Below are positions 7,562 through 15,958 of a stretch of DNA of 64,000 nucleotides, in pieces; position 1 is the first letter of the stretch, and every line of letters begins with the position of its first letter. The notes beneath the pieces are model-generated. The model searched no databases, was not told the origin of the DNA, and saw only the letters and a list, made by a program, of their open reading frames with translations. The stretch is from assembly GCA_965219165.1 (NCBI GenBank), contig CBDCMW010000002.1:248001-312000 (forward strand). Reading direction: 5' to 3'. The position numbers and the translations under genes are program-made. The DNA comes from Aldehydirespirator sp965219165 (GTDB lineage Bacteria; Actinomycetota; Acidimicrobiia; Acidimicrobiales; Aldehydirespiratoraceae).

Positions 7562-8656
7562 TCACGGGTCGGGCCAGATGCTGGCTCCGGTTGCCAGGCG
7601 GTCGCGCAGGATGGCGGCCAGGCGGGCCCGGTGGTGGCGGGCGTCGCCGAAGGACACACCGTCGAGCTGGGCCCGCTTGAGGTAGAGGTGCACATCGGCC
7701 TCCCACGTGAAGCCGATCCCGCCGTGGACCTGCAGCGCCGACTCGGCCACCCGCACCGCGGCGTCGCTGCACCAGATCTTGGCGGTGGCCGCAGCCGCGG
7801 CCGCGTCGGAGCCGCCTGCGCCCAAGGCCCAGGCCGCGTGGTAGACGGACGAGCGCATGCCCTCGACATCCACCAGCATGTCGGCGCAGCGGTGCTTGAC
7901 CGCCTGGAAGCTGCCGATGGGCCGGCCGAACTGCTCGCGCACTTTGGCGTACTCCACGGCCAGGTTCATCACCGTCTCGGCTCCGCCCAGCATCTCGGCC
8001 GAGTGGAACACCGCGCCCCGGTCCAGATGAGCCGCGGCCTCCTCCGTGCCGCCGACAGTCGTAGCCGGCGCGGCGTCCAGGTCGATCCAGGCCAGTTCAC
8101 GGGTCTGGTCCATGGCCGGCTCCGGCGAGCGGGCGACGCCGGCCAGGTCCACCGCCACCAGCTCGTCGCCCGCCGGGGCCACCATGTCGTCCATCGGCGT
8201 CCTTGCGGTAGCGGTGGCCGGGGCCACCAGCACGTCGGCCCGGGCCCCGTAGATCACCGGCTCGGGCCGGCCCGACACCGAGCCGTCGCCGGTTCGCTCC
8301 AGCGGGGTGCGGGCCACGCACGCGACCGCCTCGCCCGACAGCAGCCGCTCCCCCCACGGCCCGTCGGCCAGCACCGCCAGCGCCGCCAGCTGCTGCAGCA
8401 GCGGCACGGGAGCCAGATGCGCCCCGGTCTGCTCCAGCAGCACGGCCGCCTCCACCGTCCCCAGCCCGACCCCGCCGAGCGCCTCGGGCACCGCGATGCC
8501 GGTCCAGCCCTGCTCCACCATCGCCTGCCAGAGCTCAGCGTCGAACCCGCCGCTGTCGCAGGCCCGGCGCACAGCCGCGATGTCGCAGCGGTCATCAAGC
8601 AGCGCCTCGGCCGCGTCCCGCAAAGCCACCTGGTCCGCCGACAAGTCGAAGTCCAC
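7562..8656 (-). CDS. Acyl-CoA dehydrogenase family protein
   Basis: FAD enzyme that introduces a trans-2 double bond into acyl-CoA, 364 residues. It has the short N-terminal helical domain (LSADQVALRDAAEALL), a compact middle domain and the C-terminal helical bundle with REQFGRPIGSFQAVKHRCADM and GGIGFTWEADVHLYLKRA. It lacks the TNE-type motif of the other dehydrogenase at 9428, as is common for one subunit of actinobacterial heteromeric dehydrogenases; pairing with that gene is only a guess. The GTG at 8656 fits the family N-terminus (DFDLSADQ); upstream codons in the same frame do not. Its 3' end is the source of the two fragments at 5738 and 6448. Confidence 0.88.
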   Translation of the reverse strand: MDFDLSADQVALRDAAEALLDDRCDIAAVRRACDSGGFDAELWQAMVEQGWTGIAVPEALGGVGLGTVEAAVLLEQTGAHLAPVPLLQQLAALAVLADGPWGERLLSGEAVACVARTPLERTGDGSVSGRPEPVIYGARADVLVAPATATARTPMDDMVAPAGDELVAVDLAGVARSPEPAMDQTRELAWIDLDAAPATTVGGTEEAAAHLDRGAVFHSAEMLGGAETVMNLAVEYAKVREQFGRPIGSFQAVKHRCADMLVDVEGMRSSVYHAAWALGAGGSDAAAAAATAKIWCSDAAVRVAESALQVHGGIGFTWEADVHLYLKRAQLDGVSFGDARHHRARLAAILRDRLATGASIWPDP

Positions 8657-8765
8657 CGCCCCGCATAGTACGCGCCCGCCGGCTGTTGAAGACCGTCGAC
8701 CCCGTGGCCCGCCGCCCCACGTCCACAAGACCTAGCGAAACTCGCGGAACTCAGACCGGAACCCC

Positions 8766-8794
8766 TTGGCAATCTTTGTCATCACCGATACGAT
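8766..8794 (+). promoter_or_regulatory. Promoter of the ParDE-like pair
   Basis: TTGGCA, 17-bp spacer, TACGAT. The ATG at 8801 lies 6 nt after the -10 box, so the transcript is probably leaderless. Confidence 0.6.
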
Positions 8795-8800
8795 GCCCTC

Positions 8801-9037
8801 ATGTCGACCATGAACGTCTCGCTGCCGGACAAACTCAAGGCCTACGCCGAGGGGCAGGTGGATAGCGGCCAGTACGGATCCACAAGCGAGTACGTGCGCG
8901 AACTCATCCGCCGCGACCAGGATCGGACCTTGCTGCGCGGCCTGTTGCTCGATGGTGCTAGCTCCCCGATCGCTGGGTCCGCCGATCCGGCCTATTTTGC
9001 TCAGCTGCGAAGCCGGGCCCGGCCCGAAGCCCCATAG
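8801..9037 (+). CDS. ParD-like antitoxin (ribbon-helix-helix)
   Basis: 78 residues with the typical ParD start MNVSLPDKLKAYAE and STSEYVRELIRR, a ribbon-helix-helix DNA-binding fold that normally binds its own promoter and neutralises the partner toxin through the flexible C-terminus. It precedes the ParE-like gene by 12 bp, the usual antitoxin-first order. It sits in the divergent gap between two acyl-CoA dehydrogenase genes. Confidence 0.88.
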   Translation: MSTMNVSLPDKLKAYAEGQVDSGQYGSTSEYVRELIRRDQDRTLLRGLLLDGASSPIAGSADPAYFAQLRSRARPEAP

Positions 9038-9049
9038 CCCCGCTTCACG

Positions 9050-9370
9050 GTGGCCAAGCCGGTCGAGCTCCGACAACTGGCAGCCGACGACATCGACGCC
9101 GCCCTCAGCTACTACCGGCGAGAGGCTGGAGAGTCGTTGGCGACCCGTTTCGTCGATGCCCTCGAAGCGGAACTCAGCCACCTCAGCCAGCACCCCCTCA
9201 TCGGCTCATTGCGCTACTCCTACGAACTGAACATCCCCGCGCTGCGAAGCTGGTCGCTCGCGGCCTTTCCCTACATCGTCTTCTACATCGACCGTGCCGA
9301 ATTCGTAGATGCCTGGCGAGTCCTCCACGCCCGCCGCGACATCCCCTCATGGCTGGCTCTGCCCGACTGA
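9050..9370 (+). CDS. ParE/RelE-family toxin
   Basis: 106 residues of the RelE/ParE fold: LRQLAADDIDAALSYYRREAG, then FVDALEAELSHLSQHPLIGS, and a C-terminal strand region with FPYIVFYID and VLHARRD. ParE members inhibit DNA gyrase and RelE members cut ribosome-bound mRNA; the sequence resembles the ParE side. GTG start. No missing segment is apparent, so the module is probably functional. Confidence 0.87.
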   Translation: MAKPVELRQLAADDIDAALSYYRREAGESLATRFVDALEAELSHLSQHPLIGSLRYSYELNIPALRSWSLAAFPYIVFYIDRAEFVDAWRVLHARRDIPSWLALPD

Positions 9371-9427
9371 GACGGCTGGCCCGATTCAGCGACACCGCAG
9401 GCCCGATGGCGTGGTAGACCCGGCGGC

Positions 9428-10612
9428 GTGGATCTGACGCCCACCGCCGAGCAGCGGGCATTCCGGGCCGAGTGCCGGGCGTGGCTCACCGACAATCTGC
9501 CCTGGGACTACGGCACCGGCCTGCCGCCGCTGTTCGACGACCTCGCCGCCGAGGTGGACTTCGGCCGCCGCTGGCAGAGCCGCCTAGCCACCGCCGGCTA
9601 TGTGGGCGCCACCTGGCCGGTCGCCTACGGCGGCCGGGGCGCCGATGCGGTGTTCAGCTTCATCGTGCAAGAGGAGCTGGCCCGGGCCCGGGCACCGGAG
9701 CTGGTCGGCCGCATCGGCGTCAACCTCGTGGGCCCCTGCCTGCTGGCCCACGGCACCGACGCCCAGAAGCAGCGCTGGCTGCCGAGCATCCTCAACGCCG
9801 AGCAGCTGTACTGCCAGCTCTTCAGCGAGCCCGACGCCGGCAGCGACCTGGCCTCGCTGCGCACCCGGGCCGAGCCCGTCGATGGCGGCTGGCGCCTCCA
9901 CGGCCGCAAGGTGTGGACCTCCTACGCGCAGTTCGCCCACTGGGGCCTGTGCCTGGCCCGCACCGATCCCGACGCCGGAAAGCGGACCGGCATCACCGCG
10001 CTGATGGTGGACATGCGCGCCCCCGGCGTGGAGGTACGACCCCTGCGCCAGATGACCGGCGAGTCCGACTTCAACGAGGTGGTCTTCGACGGCGTGTTCG
10101 TGGCCGGCGACCAGGTGATCGGCGCGGTCACCGCCGGCTGGAGCGTGGCCACCTCGGTACTGGCCGGCGAGCGGGGCACCAACCCCCGGCAGCTCGTCAT
10201 CCACGCTCAGCTGTTGGATGAGCTCGTGCTCCTAGCCTCGCAACGGGGCCTGGCCGACGATCCTCGCACCGCCCAGGACCTGGCCCAGGCCTTCGTCGAG
10301 GTGCGCCTGTTCCAGCTGCAGAACTGGCGCACGCTGTCCAAGCACGCCCACGGACGCCAGCCCGGGCCCGAGACCGCCACCGCCAAGCTGTACTGGAGCG
10401 AGATGAGCCAGCGGCTGCACGCCACCGCCATGCGGGTGCTGGGCGAGGCCGCCCCGTTGTGGAGAGGCGCGCACGACAATCCGGCAGGGGGCCGCTGGCA
10501 GCGGTCGTGGCTCTACTACCGGGCCGCGTCGATCTTCGCCGGCACCAACGAGATCCAGCGCAACCTCATCGGCGAGCGGACCCTGGGCCTGCCCCGCGAG
10601 CCCCGCCGCTGA
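9428..10612 (+). CDS. Acyl-CoA dehydrogenase
   Basis: 394 residues, full length. N-terminal domain LTPTAEQRAFRAECRAWL, the middle domain with FSEPDAGSDLASLRTRAE (FAD/substrate contact) and GRKVWTSYAQFA, and a C-terminal domain ending FAGTNEIQRNLIGERTLGLP. The TNEIQ motif is usual in the actinobacterial FadE group acting on branched or sterol-derived CoA esters. The GTG start lies 7 nt after TAGACC, which fits a leaderless transcript. It is followed by an enoyl-CoA hydratase on the same strand, giving successive steps of beta-oxidation. Substrate unknown. Confidence 0.9.
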   Translation: MDLTPTAEQRAFRAECRAWLTDNLPWDYGTGLPPLFDDLAAEVDFGRRWQSRLATAGYVGATWPVAYGGRGADAVFSFIVQEELARARAPELVGRIGVNLVGPCLLAHGTDAQKQRWLPSILNAEQLYCQLFSEPDAGSDLASLRTRAEPVDGGWRLHGRKVWTSYAQFAHWGLCLARTDPDAGKRTGITALMVDMRAPGVEVRPLRQMTGESDFNEVVFDGVFVAGDQVIGAVTAGWSVATSVLAGERGTNPRQLVIHAQLLDELVLLASQRGLADDPRTAQDLAQAFVEVRLFQLQNWRTLSKHAHGRQPGPETATAKLYWSEMSQRLHATAMRVLGEAAPLWRGAHDNPAGGRWQRSWLYYRAASIFAGTNEIQRNLIGERTLGLPREPRR

Positions 10613-10645
10613 GGCCGTCGCAGCGCCGTGCGTACACTGGAGGTG

Positions 10646-11500
10646 ATGGCCGAGTTCTCCACGATCGTCTATGAGGTCGAAGGCCATGTGGCCACGATCA
10701 CCATGAACCGGCCACAGGTGGCCAACGCCCAGGACAGCCAGATGATCGACGAGCTCGACGCCGCGTTCGACCTCGCCGACGCCGACGACGACGTGCGGGT
10801 GGTGGTGCTGGCCGCCAACGGCAAGCACTTCTCGGCCGGCCACGACCTCAAGGCGCTCGTGGGCGACGTGGAGCCCGACAGGTGGCGGCTGATGCGAGAC
10901 ACCCCCGAGGGCAAGTGGCACCACGAGAAGGTCATGTACTTCGACCGCTGCCTGCGAATCCGCGACTTCCGCAAGCCGACCGTCGCCGCGGTGCAGGGCA
11001 AGTGCATCGCCGCGGGGGTGATGCTGGCCTGCATGGCCGACATCATCGTGGCCAGCGACGACGCCGCCTTCCAGAACCCCGTCCTGCGCATGACTGGAGC
11101 CGCGGTCGAGATCCTGGTCGAGCCGTGGGAGATGCCGGCCCGCAAAGCCAAGGAGTTCCTGCTCACTGCGGAGACCATCAGCGCGGCCGAGGCCGAGCGG
11201 CTGGGAATGGTCAACCGGGTGGTGCCCCGCGACGAGTTGGCCTCAGCCGTGCGAGAGCTCGCCGACAAGATCGCCCTGGTGCCGCCGGCCACAGCGCAGG
11301 TGGTGAAGCGCTCGATCAACAAGACCCTCGACCTGCAGGGTCAGCGTGACGCCTGGGACTACCACTTCCAGGCCCACCACTGGATGCACAACACCGCCAC
11401 AGCCCTGGGCGCGCTCGAGCAGCGCATGCAGAAGGGCTCGATGCAGGAGGTGTTCGCCGAGCACCGGGACCCCGAGCAGGGCACGAAACCGTCACAGTGA
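10646..11500 (+). CDS. Enoyl-CoA hydratase/isomerase family protein
   Basis: 284 residues of the crotonase fold. The oxyanion-hole segment is KHFSAGHDLKAL, and GKCIAAGVMLACMADIIVAS is the second CoA-site block. The C-terminal helix region (VKRSINKTLDLQGQRDAW) is complete. The ATG at 10646 was preferred over the GTG at 10628 because a TACACT box ends 7 nt upstream, giving a leaderless start. It follows the dehydrogenase by 33 bp, so hydration of the enoyl-CoA product is the simplest role; hydratase versus isomerase activity cannot be settled. Confidence 0.88.
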   Translation: MAEFSTIVYEVEGHVATITMNRPQVANAQDSQMIDELDAAFDLADADDDVRVVVLAANGKHFSAGHDLKALVGDVEPDRWRLMRDTPEGKWHHEKVMYFDRCLRIRDFRKPTVAAVQGKCIAAGVMLACMADIIVASDDAAFQNPVLRMTGAAVEILVEPWEMPARKAKEFLLTAETISAAEAERLGMVNRVVPRDELASAVRELADKIALVPPATAQVVKRSINKTLDLQGQRDAWDYHFQAHHWMHNTATALGALEQRMQKGSMQEVFAEHRDPEQGTKPSQ

Positions 11501-11513
11501 AGCCCGCCTTGCC

Positions 11514-11561
11514 AAATCTGTAGCGAAAGTCGTCATATATGAAGAAAACCCGTACAGATTT
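11514..11561. repeat. 48-bp repeat with inverted ends, copy 1
   Basis: Starts AAATCTGTA and ends TACAGATTT, a perfect 9-bp terminal inverted repeat. Two other copies of exactly 48 bp are at 15459 and 15897. It lies in the short gap before the CoA transferase. Confidence 0.8.
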
Positions 11562-11582
11562 GGTGCCGCAGCCAGCTCGGGG

Positions 11583-12788
11583 ATGATGAGGCAGCCGCTG
11601 GCCGGGCTCCGGGTGCTCGATCTGGGCACCCGCATTGCGGCACCCTTCTGCGCTGGGATCCTGGGCGAGCAGGGCGCCGAGGTCATCAAGATCGAAGACC
11701 CCGGCCGCGGCGACATGCTGCGCGAGCTCGGGCCGTACGCGCCCGGCCCGGACGGCGAGCCCTACTCGCTGTACTGGTCGGTGGAGGGCCGGGGCCGCAA
11801 ATCGGTCACCATCGACCTGCGCCGCCCTCAGGGCCAGGACCTCTTCCGGCGCCTGGCCGCCGCCTCGGACGTGGTGTGCGAGAACTTCCGCCCCGGCACC
11901 CTCGAGCGCTGGAACATCGACCCCACCCGGCTCGACCCCCGCCTGGTCACCGCCCGCATCAGCGTCTTCGGCCAGGACGGCCCCAAGTCTCTGCGTCCTG
12001 GGCTCGACCGCAACGGGGCGGCCTACGGCGGGCTGATGCACCTCACCGGCGAGCCCGACCGTCCACCGGTGCGGCCCGGCGTCACCGTCACCGACTACCT
12101 AACCGGCGTGTTCGCGGCCCAGGCCGTGACCGCCCTGCTATACGAGCGGGACGCGAGGGGCATCGGCACCGGCGGCGTGATCGACGCCTACCTGTACGGC
12201 TCGGCGCTGCGGATCCTGGAATGGACCATCGCGGCCTACGACAAGCTCGGCCTGGTGCGCACCCGCTCCGGCAACCGGCTCGACCATTCCGCGCCGCTCG
12301 ACAACTACCTGAGCCGCGACGGCCGCTACGTGTGCATAGTGGCTGCGGGCCAGACCAACTTCCAGCGCCTGTGCCAGGCCATGGAACGGCCTGAACTGGT
12401 CGCCGACGAGCGCTTCGCCACCGCCGCGGCCCGCGGCCGGCACAACGACGAGATCAACGGTGTGGTGGCCGACTGGGCGGCGGGACTGGACGCCGCGGAG
12501 ATAGAGGCCCGCTGCGTGGCCTGCGACGTGCCCGTCGGCACGGTGTACGACGCGGCCGACCTCGCCGCCGACGAGCACGTGGCCGCCCGGGGAGACATCT
12601 GCACCGTCGACGATCCGGTGATCGGTCCAGTGCGCCAGCAAGCCCCGTTCCCCCGCCTCTCCGGCGAACCGCCGGAGGCGCCGGAAGGCGCCCCCCGCCT
12701 GGGCGAGCACACCGACGAAGTGCTGAGCAGCCTGCTGGGCCTGTCAAGCACTGAGTTGGCGGCGCTCAGGTCCGACAGGGTGATCTGA
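11583..12788 (+). CDS. CaiB/BaiF-type (class III) CoA transferase
   Basis: 401 residues. Moves CoA between carboxylic acids. N-terminal Rossmann-like half with LAGLRVLDLGTRIAAPFCA and EVIKIEDPGRGD; the catalytic Asp of this family is expected near GLDRNGAAYGGLMHLTGE; the C-terminal half has RPELVADERFATAAARGRH and the closing GEHTDEVL motif. Two adjacent ATGs (11583, 11586) are possible starts. It is downstream of dehydrogenase and hydratase genes, which fits activation of an acid for beta-oxidation. The upstream gap holds copy 1 of the 48-bp repeat, which might affect its expression. Confidence 0.9.
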   Translation: MMRQPLAGLRVLDLGTRIAAPFCAGILGEQGAEVIKIEDPGRGDMLRELGPYAPGPDGEPYSLYWSVEGRGRKSVTIDLRRPQGQDLFRRLAAASDVVCENFRPGTLERWNIDPTRLDPRLVTARISVFGQDGPKSLRPGLDRNGAAYGGLMHLTGEPDRPPVRPGVTVTDYLTGVFAAQAVTALLYERDARGIGTGGVIDAYLYGSALRILEWTIAAYDKLGLVRTRSGNRLDHSAPLDNYLSRDGRYVCIVAAGQTNFQRLCQAMERPELVADERFATAAARGRHNDEINGVVADWAAGLDAAEIEARCVACDVPVGTVYDAADLAADEHVAARGDICTVDDPVIGPVRQQAPFPRLSGEPPEAPEGAPRLGEHTDEVLSSLLGLSSTELAALRSDRVI

Positions 12789-12867
12789 CTCCGCTAGCCG
12801 CCGCTCAAGACCGGCCTCGTCGAATCCGGTCGGTGCATCGGCGCGGTAACACCTACCCGCGCTGCCG

Positions 12868-13071
12868 CTAGCCCTGCGCCCATCCGACCGAATTGGACCA
12901 ATGAGCGACGCGCTTGAGGAGTGACCGGTGCTTACGCTCCTCCGACTCGTCCTGTGATGCGGGCTCGTCCAGTGCGCAGGACGGATGGAAGAGGTTCCCG
13001 TCCATTGGCAACGAGTCGCCACCGACAGGCAGGCCACAGCCGACGCATACGCGCCCGACGTTCTTGACCAC
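12868..13071 (-). CDS. Small zinc-ribbon-like protein
   Basis: 67 residues, GTG start, 39 bp after the thiolase gene on the same strand. A C-x2-C pair (CVGCGLP) and an H-x2-C pair (FHPSC) separated by 16 residues look like a single treble-clef or LIM-like zinc site. The tail is charged (DESEERKHRSLLKR). No family assigned; co-transcription with the thiolase is likely from spacing. A chance ORF cannot be excluded, but the ordered Cys/His pattern argues for a real gene. Confidence 0.5.
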   Translation of the reverse strand: MVKNVGRVCVGCGLPVGGDSLPMDGNLFHPSCALDEPASQDESEERKHRSLLKRVAHWSNSVGWAQG

Positions 13072-13110
13072 GAGCGGACCCTAGCCCGAGCCAGGCAGGG
13101 CCAGCCGGAG

Positions 13111-14286
13111 TCAGGCCACGCGCTGGATGAGGGTGCCGGTTCCCAGGCCGCCGCCGCAGCACATCGACACCAGGCCGTAGTCGCCGTCGGTGCGGTCCAG
13201 CTCGTGCACGGCCTTGGTGGTGAGGATGCAGCCGGTGCCGCCCAGGGGATGGCCCAGCGCAATCGCGCCGCCGTTGGGGTTGCTCCTGGCCGGGTCGGCG
13301 CCGACAGTGCGCCGCCAGGCGATCACCACCGACGCGAAGGCCTCGTTCACCTCGAACACGTCGATGTCGTCGATGGTGAGTCCCTCACGCTCTAGCACCC
13401 GCTCGGTGGCCGGTATCGGCCCCTCCAGCATGAGCACCGGATCGCAGCCCACCAGAGCGGTCTGGGCCACCCGGACCCGGGCCTTCAAGCCCAGCTCGGC
13501 CGCCTTGGCGGCCGACATCAACAGCACCGCGGCCGCGCCGTCGGCGATCTGCGAGGACGTGCCCGCGGTGTGGACCCCGTCCTCCCGGGCCACCGGCTTG
13601 AGCCCGGCCAGCGCCTCCCGGCTGGTGTCGCGGGGCACCTCGTCACGGGAGAACTCCACCGTCTCGCCGGTCTTCTTGCCGTCCTCGTCCACCAAGACGG
13701 CGTCGATGGGCACGATCTGGGTCTCGAAGCGGCCCTCAAGCTGGGCGGTGGCCGCCCGCAACTGCGACTCCAGCCCGAGCTCGTCGGTGTCGGTGCGGGA
13801 GATCCCGTAGGCGGTGGCGACGCGCTCCGCGCCCTCGAACTGGCTGGTGAACTCGTAGTGCTTGAAGTAGCTGCGCGACACCGGCTTGCCCGGGCCGTTC
13901 ATGATGTTGGCGGCGAGGGGAACCATCGACATCGACTCCACCCCGCAAGCCAGCACGGTGTCCTCCGCGCCCGATGCGATCAGGCTGTAGGCCAGGTTCA
14001 CCGCGTGCTGGGACGACCCGCACTGGGAGTCGACCGTGGAGCAGGCCGTGGTCTGGTCGCCTCCGTGGGACAGCCAGGCGGTGCGGGTGATGTTCATTCC
14101 CTGGGCGCCGATCTGGTCGATGCAGCCGCCCACCACCTGGTCGACGTCGCCGCTGGCGATCCCCGCCCGGCTCAGGCACTCCATCTGCACCGGCCCCAGA
14201 ATGTCGGCCGGATGGGTGTGGGCCAGGGTGCCATTGCGCTTGCCCACTGCGGACCTGACGGCCTCGACGATCACTACCTCGGTCAT
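13111..14286 (-). CDS. Acetyl-CoA acetyltransferase (thiolase) family protein
   Basis: 391 residues. Thiolytic cleavage, or condensation, of acyl-CoA in the cytoplasm. Nucleophilic Cys in DSQCGSSQHAV, His in GGAIALGHPLGGTG, second Cys in SMCCGGGLGTG, and NEAFA is present: all catalytic elements of a degradative-type thiolase. The ATG at 14286 has AAAGGA upstream; the longer frame to 14388 lacks a Shine-Dalgarno and matches no thiolase N-terminus. It follows the MaoC-like gene on the same strand, with a 164-bp gap containing a small GC hairpin (near 14382-14395). Confidence 0.92.
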   Translation of the reverse strand: MTEVVIVEAVRSAVGKRNGTLAHTHPADILGPVQMECLSRAGIASGDVDQVVGGCIDQIGAQGMNITRTAWLSHGGDQTTACSTVDSQCGSSQHAVNLAYSLIASGAEDTVLACGVESMSMVPLAANIMNGPGKPVSRSYFKHYEFTSQFEGAERVATAYGISRTDTDELGLESQLRAATAQLEGRFETQIVPIDAVLVDEDGKKTGETVEFSRDEVPRDTSREALAGLKPVAREDGVHTAGTSSQIADGAAAVLLMSAAKAAELGLKARVRVAQTALVGCDPVLMLEGPIPATERVLEREGLTIDDIDVFEVNEAFASVVIAWRRTVGADPARSNPNGGAIALGHPLGGTGCILTTKAVHELDRTDGDYGLVSMCCGGGLGTGTLIQRVA

Positions 14287-14450
14287 GGCATGTCCTTTCT
14301 GCAGCGCAAACGGCAGCCTATGCGCTCTTGATACCGGTGGTTCTGCCCGGCCGGCGGGTCCCGTCACGGGCGCGGCCTGACGGCGCAAGCGCCGCCATTC
14401 CTTGCCCCCGTGCCACCCCCCGGCCTAGCTGGTCGCACACCACGCTTCGG

Positions 14451-15422
14451 TCAAGGGGCGATGGCTATGACGGTCCAGTCGAGGATCTTGTCTGGCTCAT
14501 CGGCGCGGTGGGCGAAGGCCTCGACCTGCACCGCGAAGGCTCGGCCCGAGCCAGCCGGGGCGACGTCCTGAAGAGTGTGGCGGAACGACACCTGGTCACC
14601 TGCGAAGGCGGGGCCGGTGTGGTCGCAGGCGTGCCATCCAACCACGGTGGCCATGCCGGGCAGCACCCGCGACAGCGACGCTTGGGCCAGCCCGACGACA
14701 TGGCCCCCGTACACGAGGCGTTGCGGATAGGGGGATGCGGCCGCGTCGCGGTGCACCATGGCCAAGTTGTTGGTGAGACGGACCAGTCCCAGCGCGTTGT
14801 CGATCACGTCGCGGGCCGGGTCGTCCACAGCGGTGCCTGGCTGCCAGCCGGTTCCCGGGCCGAGCGGGGTGAAGTCCCAGTCGGACGGCACGAGCTCGGC
14901 GTAGGCAGCCAGGTCCAGCGGCGAGCCGGCGCCCAGGTCGTCGGCATGGCCGGGCTGCTCGTCGCCAGCCTGGAGCAGCAGCGGGGCCCGCTGGCAGGTC
15001 ACGGCCGGCTCACCGTCGGCGGTGGTGACGATGTCGACCAGCACCTTGCCCCTGTGCGGCCGGCCGGGCCGGGGCCGGCTGTCGGCCAGCGCGGCCACGG
15101 TGACGGTGGTGGCTATGGACTGCCCGACTAGCACGGGCCTCAGCAGGCGCACGTCCCGGTAGAACAGGTTGGCGATCGCCCGCCGGGTGAGCGTGGTGCT
15201 GTGCCCGATCGAGAGGTGCATCACCAGGGCGGGGCTGGCCAGACGGCCGGGACGGCCGGTGACCGCTTCACAGACCGCGGAGTCCATCACCATGGGAAGC
15301 CGCTCGCCCACCATCGACTGGTACAGCGCGGCCATGCCGTCGTCGATCACCACCGAGGGCTGACGGGGCATCGTCTGTCCCACCCGCAACTGCTCGTAAT
15401 AGGGGCCGTCCAGTGGGATCAC
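14451..15422 (-). CDS. MaoC-like double hot-dog protein
   Basis: 323 residues that read as two hot-dog folds. The first half has YYEQLRVGQTMPRQPSVVI and a long helix-containing segment; the second has LVYGGHVVGLAQASLSRVLPG and a final strand block. MaoC proteins hydrate enoyl-CoA or act as thioesterase-like folds; the catalytic Asp/His pair is not clearly recognisable in the usual place, so enzyme activity is uncertain. It heads a minus-strand pair with the thiolase. The start is the ATG giving MIPLDGPYYEQL. Confidence 0.75.
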   Translation of the reverse strand: MIPLDGPYYEQLRVGQTMPRQPSVVIDDGMAALYQSMVGERLPMVMDSAVCEAVTGRPGRLASPALVMHLSIGHSTTLTRRAIANLFYRDVRLLRPVLVGQSIATTVTVAALADSRPRPGRPHRGKVLVDIVTTADGEPAVTCQRAPLLLQAGDEQPGHADDLGAGSPLDLAAYAELVPSDWDFTPLGPGTGWQPGTAVDDPARDVIDNALGLVRLTNNLAMVHRDAAASPYPQRLVYGGHVVGLAQASLSRVLPGMATVVGWHACDHTGPAFAGDQVSFRHTLQDVAPAGSGRAFAVQVEAFAHRADEPDKILDWTVIAIAP

Positions 15423-15458
15423 CGCAGGAAGACTACGGGCCTAGCTGGGGCTCGTCCG

Positions 15459-15506
15459 AAATCAGTAGAGAAACACGTCACATAGGAGCAAAACCCGTGC
15501 AGATTT
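15459..15506. repeat. 48-bp repeat, copy 2
   Basis: AAATCAGTA...TGCAGATTT; same length and internal order as copies 1 and 3. Preceded by GGCTCGTCCG, the same 10 bp that precede copy 3. Confidence 0.8.
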
Positions 15507-15561
15507 CACACTGGTAGTGCATGATATAGCATTTAAATACATACCAGGCTATACTCGGAAC

Positions 15562-15896
15562 GTGAAGCGGCAGGGCGAAGAGTTGGTCTTGAAGCGGATG
15601 AGTCAGCAGCACGGCTTGATTCTCCGTTCCCAGGCCCTGTGCTACGGCATGACGAGCGCACAGCTCATCGGTCGGGTCGATCTGGCCTACCCGGATCGCA
15701 ATCTCGCCATCGAGCTCGACAGCGTCGCTGGCATCACAACCTCCACAACTTCAGCCACGACCGCCAGCGCCACAACCAGCTGTTGCTCGCAGGCTGGGAC
15801 GTGCTCAACTTCACTTGGGACGACTACTCGCGCCGTCCCGATCAGCTTTGTGCCGCCGTGGCTGCCGCCGGAGCGCCGCTCGAAGCGGCTCGTCCG
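15562..15896 (+). pseudogene. DUF559/Vsr-like endonuclease-domain protein, internally deleted
   Basis: The N-terminus (LVLKRMSQQHGLILRSQALC) resembles the AbiEi-type wing that often precedes DUF559. It jumps directly to the nuclease core (RVDLAYPDRNLAIELDS). The remaining core, with NQLLLAGWDVLNFTWDD and RRPDQLC, continues only in another frame. Full relatives have roughly 280-320 residues; here about 110 remain, with one frame break. Two 48-bp repeat copies bracket it exactly. Not expected to be functional. Confidence 0.75.
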
Positions 15897-15944
15897 AAAT
15901 CAGTAGAGAAACACGTCATATAGAGGCAATACCCATGCAGATTT
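15897..15944. repeat. 48-bp repeat, copy 3
   Basis: AAATCAGTA...TGCAGATTT, 48 bp, same orientation as copy 2 and preceded by the same GGCTCGTCCG. The second of two copies flanking the pseudogene. Confidence 0.8.
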
Positions 15945-15958
15945 GAGGCGAGCCTGCA

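Larger units (their letters stand above)
7276..7750. repeat. Direct repeat, right copy
   Basis: Counterpart of 6178-6645. It includes the leader of the intact NYN gene and the genuine 3' end of the acyl-CoA dehydrogenase, so this side is probably the parental junction. The gap 7282-7561 holds only the hairpin, the promoter and the conserved AT-richer tract; I see no further gene. Confidence 0.85.

Noticed and set aside
7510..7869. A separate small gene on the minus strand over the dehydrogenase end
   Set aside because: It is a different-frame reading of the dehydrogenase coding region.
15517..15906. A full-length small nuclease gene
   Set aside because: The nuclease core is split over two frames and a middle section is missing, so it was annotated as a pseudogene.
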